From Corythucha ciliata (Eukaryota; Arthropoda; Insecta; Hemiptera; Tingidae), in assembly GCA_038030265.1 (NCBI GenBank), contig CM075938.1:44633189-44697188 (forward strand): a stretch of 64,000 nt of DNA, given 5' to 3'. The position numbers and the translations under genes are program-made. The first letter of the stretch is position 1, and each line of letters starts with the position of its first letter. The notes beneath the pieces are model-generated. The model saw only the letters and a list, made by a program, of their open reading frames with translations, was not told where the DNA came from and did not search any database. This document shows positions 57,525 through 64,000 of the stretch, one piece after another.

Positions 57525-60500
57525 CCCTGGACCAGCCTGGCCAACTCCCGGAGTACCCTAAGCTTGATGAAACCCCCTCCACCCTATCATTGTCTGACCT
57601 GTTGATTGCTGAGACTCCATCTCCAATGTTGAGGCTCCATCTACTTATAGGTGGTGGGTGGGGGGTCAACCCCTAAAACCCACCCCGTAAATCCGCTGCT
57701 GTCGCTTATACTTGAAATTATGATTTGGTCAAAACTTAACGTGAACGACTTCTCCGCACTTCCTATTGCGTAAAATAATCGCGATTTTATTTAAAAGAAG
57801 TAAGTATATAAGACACTGGGAATTCATTGATGAAAAGAACCAAAACTGCTGGAAAGTGATTTTCTCAACACATACCCTTCCGCACGCTCAATGCCCCTTT
57901 AGCGTTTAGTAATAGACCCTATTCCGCACGGCGTGCGTGAAAAATAACCCAATTTCAAAAATTTGACGGCTACCTTGTCAATTTGAAGCGGGTAAACTCG
58001 TTGTGAGTGGTTATTTAGTACTCAGTAGATTATATTTCTCCACTTCTTGTGTTCTCAAGTAGTTCAGTACTTTGACCTGGACTTCTTTGCGTCTTTTCGT
58101 GAGGAATGTGAAGTCTAAGAATTATTTTAAAGTAATTTTTATTATTTCGTATATTTGCTATTATATTTTTGAAATCTAAGGATTGTTGAGCATTATTTTT
58201 CAGGTCGTGTGCACTGTGCAGCTCTGCGTGGAGCGATGACTTGTTTAGTACGCCCGCGCCCCCTCCGACTCCAGCTTTATAGTTAGTCGTTTTTCCATAA
58301 ATTGTTCGTCGTGGCTTCACTTATGAAATGACGCTTTTTGGAACAGCGTATGTGTAGTAGAGAACATGGCGTACGATACTCGAGCGGAATCTGCTCATTC
58401 CGAAGATCATACTCGTGCGGATCATAGATCGTACTCGTGCGGAATGAGTAATTTTCCGCACTTGTATCGTAATATACTATTTTTGTTTATACGTAGGACA
58501 TATTTTTTAAAAAATCGCGACTCCGCATACCTAGAAAGAAATATTGACGCGATAGGGAATGCACTTTCTATTTCAACGGGCGGATGAGAGATTACGCTCG
58601 TTTCGCTGCGTACAGTGTGGGATGTGGGCATAGAAGCGCATTGGTAGTAGTAACGGAGGAAAGGGTGGGTTTACAGGAAGTTTGGGGTCGAGACCTTGAC
58701 AGATATGTTCCGAGTTGAAATATCTGCATTTTTTTTTTCACTTAGTGTATGAACGTGTAGATGAAGAGGACGGAGTTCAATGAACTTCTGATTTTTTTTT
58801 AAACACTTTTCATTCACAAATTCGTCTAGAAAGAGGAGGAGGTCGAGACTATACGTGTTTATTTTTAGTGGTTTTGTTAGATGTAGAAGAGGGTGTTTTT
58901 GAGAATGGGTTTCTCAGCAGAGCGGCACCGCTTCTTTTCTTTTTAAAATTTATGTCATTGTTCAGTACAGCATAAATCAACTCGTGTTTGAAAAGAGTAG
59001 AAGTGAAGACCTCTGATTTTTTTTTTTTTTTTTTCTTGTTTTGGCTGTAAAGACTTGTCCCTAAACAAAGCATCTAAATTACAAAAAGCCACCCTCTTCG
59101 GTTTACAGCGTCGTCTCACCTTTTAAACCCTGTTGAAAATTTGTCGGATGAGGTGAGGTATCTCTCTGGCTGTGAATGACGTAGTGGTACTTGTCCGGCA
59201 ATAATTGAAAACATTTGAGCCTCGAACTCACTGCTGTCACTTCTGGCAGCTAGTCTAGGTCTTGCTATCGTATACCTGAACGTCATCCTATTGTTCTTCA
59301 TGTCAATCTGTACACGTGTAAACGGTGTAGCTAAACAACTCAACAATTATTCAGTTCGGACAGAAAGCCGGCGCTACAAAATGACAAAAAAATATCCTTT
59401 TTATTTTGTGAAAACAAATACCCGTCCCTATTTAAATGTATAATAATAATCGCACCGGCGTTGCGTTTTATTTCAATAGAATAACCCTTTCCGATAGACG
59501 ATGGCAAATGAGAGCTTTTCCAGAAATCCTAATTCAAACAGGCTCTTTGATCTGGTTTCCGAGAGATTTGTAACGCGGACAAAAATTCCCACGCCTTGCT
59601 CGGCACCACGGAACCCGAAGGGGAAGAGTGAATGTAAAGGATTAATTTTCATTACTGAAAAACTTTTGAGCCTTGACATGGAACAAAAATCAAACTTGTA
59701 ATAAGATTAGGAGTAAATCTCTCCTTCCCCTCTAAGGCAAAAACATTCCCTTCCCTTTCCGCAGTGATTGATGAGGAGTCTCGTTCCACCACTTTAACCC
59801 TGGTGTTAGAGTGTTGTAGCTCCTGGGAAAACTTCATTGTGCATTTTTGCCTCCTAAATTCTATATCAAACAATGCTTTTAAGGGGTGAATAAGGTAAAT
59901 CACGCATTTACGAAGAACTCTGAACTTGACGAATACATGCAGCACAGATCAGAAAACACTCTATAAGAAGAAAGATTAGAGTGCAGAGCGTTAATGGTTA
60001 TACCTTTATTTATTGCTAAAAGCTTTCGCTCCCTCCATTTTTTTGTGACATCACTTCAAAGAAATACCAAGTCCATTTAAAGACAAAAATGATTGGAACA
60101 CCTGTATAAGTAGGTCGCAATGCATTGGTTGTTCTTTCTCTACTCTGTGTCTATAAAAGCTTCAGTGGTGAAGGTCTCGATCTTTATTAAGTCCAGCAGT
60201 TATGAAAGATGGTGGTTGTATTTATTAATTACTAAATGAATCATCCAGAAAAAAATTAATAAAAAATAAGAACTTCAATAAAGTAAAAGAAAGAAGTCAG
60301 GAAATCGTCCTGTCGCTAGATTCAAACGTTCGATGACTGATAGCCTTCTGCGATGGCAATTTAGATTTATTTTAATGTTTCTATTTCTTGGATTAAACGA
60401 GATACTAAACTGGTTAAGAAGGTTGGGCCGATTACAAACTTTTCTATTAATTAATTGGTATTGTGCAAGTTCAGTTGGAACGTCTTCCTCCGCAAAACAG

Positions 60501-60530
60501 TTAACAAGGGCTCTTATGTTTTACATCAAC
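57525..60530. other. Largely unannotated DNA 5' of Mmp2 exon 2
   Basis: No further MMP-like exon could be read here. Short words such as ATACTCGTGCGGA recur near 58375-58450, and T runs occur at about 58730 and 59017-59034. Confidence 0.5.
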
Positions 60531-60532
60531 AG

Positions 60533-60634
60533 GTTGACTATTTGACACAATTTGGGTACCTGCCAGAAGCGGACAGAGAAACGGGTTATCTGCGTACAGA
60601 CAGTCAACTCAAGGAGGCCATTAAAAATCTACAG
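60533..60634 (+). CDS. Mmp2: Mmp2-like matrix metalloproteinase, exon 2 (start of prodomain)
   Basis: This is a 34-codon exon, phase 0 at both ends. It opens with VDYLTQFGYLPEAD and ends with LKEAIKNLQ, the first helical part of an MMP propeptide (peptidoglycan-binding-like fold). The acceptor is at 60531-60532 (catcaacag). The donor, CAG|gtttca, is a weak consensus match, but the reading frame joins exactly to exon 3 (LQ then RFGNISPTGELDE). In the family this prodomain blocks the zinc site until it is cleaved; the enzyme is secreted or membrane-anchored and degrades extracellular matrix. The wording (YLPxxDxETGxLRTxxQLKEAI) resembles insect Mmp2 more than Mmp1, as judged from general family knowledge. 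Confidence 0.88.
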
Positions 60635-60717
60635 GTTTCACCTCCCCATCCCTCCAAAACCTCAACTAATTTTTGTCTTCATTGTATTCATTTTTTGTTT
60701 TTTTCATTTTGATCAAG

Positions 60718-60887
60718 CGTTTTGGCAACATCTCCCCGACTGGAGAACTAGACGAAGCGACTCAAATGCTTATGTCAAAACAACGTTGTGGAGTGCCCGA
60801 CGCGCCTGTCGGTGGGAAATTTGGCGGGCGTAAAAAAAGATTCGCAATTCATGGTCAGAAATGGCCGAGTACTGATCTGTCTTGGAG
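60718..60887 (+). CDS. Mmp2: Mmp2-like matrix metalloproteinase, exon 3 (cysteine switch and furin site)
   Basis: The acceptor follows a long T-rich tract (ag at 60716-60717) and the donor is GGAG|gtaagt at 60888. The exon holds 56 codons plus 2 nt. It reads RFGNISPTGELDEATQMLMS, then the cysteine-switch motif QRCGVPD whose Cys ligates the active-site zinc in the zymogen. A basic stretch ending RKKR is a typical furin activation site. The exon ends with FAIHGQKWPSTDLSW, the usual opening of the catalytic domain. The canonical motif is PRCGVPD, so the first Pro is replaced by Gln here. The 83-bp intron before it is short. The zinc-binding HExxHxxGxxH exon and the hemopexin repeats are not in the window and should lie beyond 64000. 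Confidence 0.93.
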
Positions 60888-61745
60888 GTAAGTGTTTCAA
60901 ATTAGATTTGCAGTGGCCCAGTAATAATGAGAAAGGAAGGTTGGAGGGTGGCGAGAAATACGTTATAATTGTGTTAAAAATGGTTATTTGGATTTTGGAA
61001 TGAAAATAAGGACTCGCTGCTGAACTTAGCACGAAGAGTTTGATGAGGATGAGAATATTGGTCTTGATGAGGTTGGGGGAGGAACAAACATAGCGTTGTA
61101 GTTGGCCTCCTCTTCGCTTGAGAGCTGCTCATTTCAGACCTGGTGGAATTTATTCGAGAAATAGGCGAGGAGACCGACAGAATGCAGTTAAAGACCGATT
61201 CCCTTCTTGTAGACTGTAGTTCGGAATCTTTTATTTTATTTGAGCTTAATGAAGAATAAATTTGAATTAGGAAATTACCAGTCCGATCGACACCCACTTC
61301 AAGATTTGCCTCCTTTACCTCTTTTTGTGCCAGAAGAATAATAAGATTATTAATATCATTAGTTTTCAAGCCATAAAATTTGAATATTTTATTTATAATA
61401 TAAAAAGAAGAAGTAGAAGAACCAACAAGTCAAAACCCTAAAACTAAAATATTAATAAGAATACAGTTGAATTCGAAATAGAGGGGTAAACCCAAGTTTT
61501 TCACGAATGATGATGAGGGAGGGGGCACTAACTATTTGTGTCACGTGGTCAGGGAAGGGGGTGGACTTTTAGCAATCCGTAATGAAAAAAAAAATTAAAT
61601 GTTATTATTTTGAAGAAATGCATAAAGAAAATAAGAAAAAATAACATCGCATGCTGAAATGAAATGAAAAAATCATCTCATCAACCAACATGTGTGTTCA
61701 GGGGCAGACCGGCCAGGGGCACTTTACGGCATAACGGGTTCTCCT
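60888..61745 (+). other. Start of the intron after Mmp2-like exon 3
   Basis: It begins with a strong gtaagt. No acceptor leading into catalytic-domain sequence was found before the window ends, so this intron probably runs through the 61750-63080 array and beyond 64000. Confidence 0.55.
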
Positions 61746-61749
61746 ACTT

Positions 61750-63080
61750 ATTCTAGCTATTCTCCTACTATAAAATTGATTAAATCGCGTTTTTTCCCTG
61801 CAAATTCAAGACTCAAATTGAGAAAAAATCACAGATTCGCGGTAAATGGACCGCGATGAAATAGAAAAAAAAAACGCTAATTTGCTGCTCTTGAGAGAGA
61901 AAAAGATAGCTAATTCATGGTGTCTGAAAGCGAGAAAAACGCTAATTCAGGGAGAGAGTTTATAGAAATGGCTTAATCACGGCTATTTGAGAAAAATTGC
62001 TAAATGACGAATGAAAGGAAGAAAAGATGCTAATTTGCGGCTAAAATTTAGAAAAACGGTAGTTATCAGCTATTAGTAAATAAAAACGCTAATTAGTGGC
62101 TAAAATTATGAAAAATCGCTAGTTCGCGAATAGAAATGGGGAAATGAGAGAAGAAAAAAAACGTAAATTCGCAAATAGAATTAGAAAAATGTCAATTCGC
62201 CGTTTCCGGAGGTACAATTTGCCTAAAATTGAGACAAATTCAGGAATGAGAGAAATTCAGGAATAAAAAGCTTGGAAAACCCCGCAAATTCACGGCTTAA
62301 ATGGATTAAAATGGTAATTCGCGCGGCCGAAAATACGAAGAAGTGACAATTTTGTGACTAGAATTGGGAATACCCGCAGCTAATTCGCGGTTTCTAGGAA
62401 CAAATGCGACTAAAATCCAGAAAGGCGCCTAATTCGTGGCTGTAAGTGAAAAGAAAACTGATAATTTGACGCTGAAAACGAGAAAAAGGCAAATTTGCGG
62501 AAAAAAAAAGAAAACAACTCTTATACGGGGCAATAAACTTGGTCAAACCGCTCATTCGTGGCTAAAATTGAAAAAACTCCGTTCGCCGTCCGTGGAGGCA
62601 ATTTTGCCTAGAATTGAGAGAAAAAAAAACAAATTCATTTACAGCGGTGGCGGGGGGGGGGGTTGCTAACGCACTGCTAAAATGGAGGAAAATTCGCAGC
62701 CGAAGTATGGAAAAAGCGCTAATTCGTGAAAATTGATTGAAAAAACGCCAATTCCCAACTACACGGGCGATGCCTTAGTTGGGCGAGTGTGATTACCCCG
62801 TAAATTGTACATTGTCGTGTTTGTTATGTTGTTGACAATTACTAAATAAATAAATAAATAAATAAAATTCGCGATTTCAGGAGGCAACTTTGACTTGAAA
62901 AAAATCAATGATTAGAAGGTGGAAAAATTGTTAATTGTCTGCTAAAATTTAGTAATACGGTGATTCGCTTCTCTTCGTGGCTCAAATCGAGAAAAGGCGC
63001 AAGTTTTACGCAAGGTATACCTGGAAGTGAAGAAAACAGCTAAAGTGTGGCTAAATCGGCGACAAATGTAAAATAGCTGC
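61750..63080 (+). repeat. ~28-30-bp degenerate array, family A (largest)
   Basis: About 35-40 units or remnants, for example GATGCTAATTTGCGGCTAAA, ACGCTAATTAGTGGCTAAAA and GCGCTAATTCGTGAAAATTG. It is interrupted near 62770-62870 by unrelated sequence ending in a (TAAA)n run. It lies in the intron after exon 3 of the Mmp2-like gene. Confidence 0.85.
62843..62870. repeat. Microsatellite (TAAA)n
   Basis: Six or so perfect AAAT repeats inside the 61750-63080 array. Confidence 0.85.
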
Positions 63081-63313
63081 CCCTGCACGCTTACGCCTTT
63101 AAAATGGTAGAATCGATTACATCGACAGGGCCTATAATAATCGAGATGCTGTTAAATTAATGTAAGAAGACGGTAAATGTTGGCATTGTGTGATAAATAT
63201 GTACACATTCAACGGTGAAACTATGCTGTTACCGGTGTAAGTGTTTTCCCCCGCCTTCGTACGCTTTTTCCCGTTCAATTGTGTTAAAAAATTATAAATT
63301 TGAACACCGGCAG

Positions 63314-63442
63314 TTAGGCCTGCCGCAAATTGAGCCTACGCGTGGGTCACCCAAGCTCAAAAAACAGTTAAAAGACTATTCATTTTCAACTGTCTCTTGA
63401 GCTAGGGTGACTCACGCGAGGGCTCAATTTGCGGCGGGCTTT
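63314..63442. mobile_element. Hairpin MITE-like element
   Basis: GGCCTGCCGCAAATTGAGCC TACGCGTGGGTCACCCAAGCTCA pairs with TGAGCTAGGGTGACTCACGC GAGGGCTCAATTTGCGGCGGGC, with a loop of about 40 bp containing AACAGTT / AACTGT. Confidence 0.78.
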
Positions 63443-63699
63443 AGGTTGCAGTTATCTAACTCAAAGATTGTTTACATAAATTGTGACGCTTTTTTTTCGT
63501 TAATTCTGAGTTAACGTAACTCAAATCTTAACTCTCGGTGGTGAAATTCGCAATAAGAGAATTAAACTAATAATGATAATCGTCAAACACGCAAATTAGG
63601 AATATAATATCATGAATATTTAGCCAGACGGGCGGATATTTAGCACCAATTTTTTTTTAATTTTGCGACTATTTGGCAGATTTTGGGCGCTGTGTGCCG

Positions 63700-63960
63700 C
63701 GGTCACTGAAATACAATCATCGAAATTTGCAAAATAAATACCAGAAACTCGCAATTTCGAGAATATTCAGCCCTGAAACTTGAATTTCGCAAAAATAACC
63801 ACCGGATACTTGAATTTTTTTGAAAATTATATAAATTTCGAGCATATTTAGACTTGAAGTTATAATATTATATAAATTTCGAGCATATTTAGAATTGAAA
63901 CTTAAAATTTTGCAGATTTTCAACTTCAAATGATGTAATTTTGTGGCTATATTTTCCACG
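63700..63960 (+). repeat. ~31-bp degenerate array, family C
   Basis: CCAGAAACTCGCAATTTCGA GAAT, CCTGAAACTTGAATTTCGCA and a doubled 46-bp unit (TATAAATTTCGAGCATATTT AGA twice, about 63829-63894). Confidence 0.75.
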
Positions 63961-64000
63961 CTTTGGGCGCTACGAGAGGACCTGCGTAGCTCGGGATCCG

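Larger units (their letters stand above)
16658..60532 (+). other. Putative giant first intron of the Mmp2-like gene
   Basis: If exons 1 and 2 belong to one transcript, this interval is a 43.9-kb intron from gtgagt to ...catcaacag. It contains all the LINE, Penelope, MITE and ~30-bp array copies listed between those points, with no recognisable host exon on the + strand. Long first introns are common in developmental genes. That it is one intron is inferred and not shown. Confidence 0.5.

Noticed and set aside
61080..61369. A 131-codon minus-strand frame downstream of exon 3
   Set aside because: No domain; Ser-rich low-complexity composition and no splice or start evidence.

Overview
The window is animal nuclear DNA, almost certainly arthropod and most likely insect. 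It has split coding exons with GT-AG introns, CCHC-gag/LINE, Penelope-like and Tc1/mariner-type elements, and many hairpin MITEs. There are no bacterial operons, rRNA genes or CRISPR arrays. The species cannot be fixed from the sequence alone.

The one convincing host gene lies on the + strand: an Mmp2-like matrix metalloproteinase. Exon 1 (16529-16657) encodes a start and signal peptide. Exons 2 and 3 (60533-60634 and 60718-60887) encode the prodomain, the cysteine switch, a basic furin-type site and the first residues of the catalytic domain. All junctions seen are phase 0 up to the end of exon 3 (phase 2). If exon 1 belongs to this gene, its first intron is about 43.9 kb and contains most of the window. 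The catalytic and hemopexin exons would lie beyond 64000.

Layout. 1-8.2 kb: intergenic DNA with several hairpin MITEs. 8.5-10.55 kb: a satellite-like array of ~140-bp units built as two head-to-head arms, abutting a LINE gag zinc-knuckle remnant. 11.0-15.1 kb: a broken Tc1/mariner-type transposase between two copies of a G-rich dispersed repeat. 15.2-15.8 kb: MITEs and a frameshifted THAP domain, divergent from the Mmp2 promoter region. 17.5-19.2 kb: MITE clusters. 19.25-20.86 and 28.95-30.55 kb: two inverted copies of a 1.6-kb GC-rich element carrying the C-terminus of a LINE. 23.67-24.69 kb: a 5'-truncated LINE with an open RT frame. 38.0-40.35 kb: a Penelope-like element (RT plus GIY-YIG) inserted cleanly into a MITE with an 8-bp target duplication. 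40.9-63.9 kb: large degenerate arrays of ~30-bp units alternating with unremarkable sequence.

The most unusual signal is a set of at least four families of degenerate ~30-bp repeats (called A-D here), spread over about a dozen and a half loci in both orientations. Their consensus units differ but share a core resembling AATTCGCG / CGCGAAATT. Family D also forms the tail of the 1.6-kb inverted element. I know of no named repeat class that matches this. It could be a group of related minisatellites or the tails of mobile elements.
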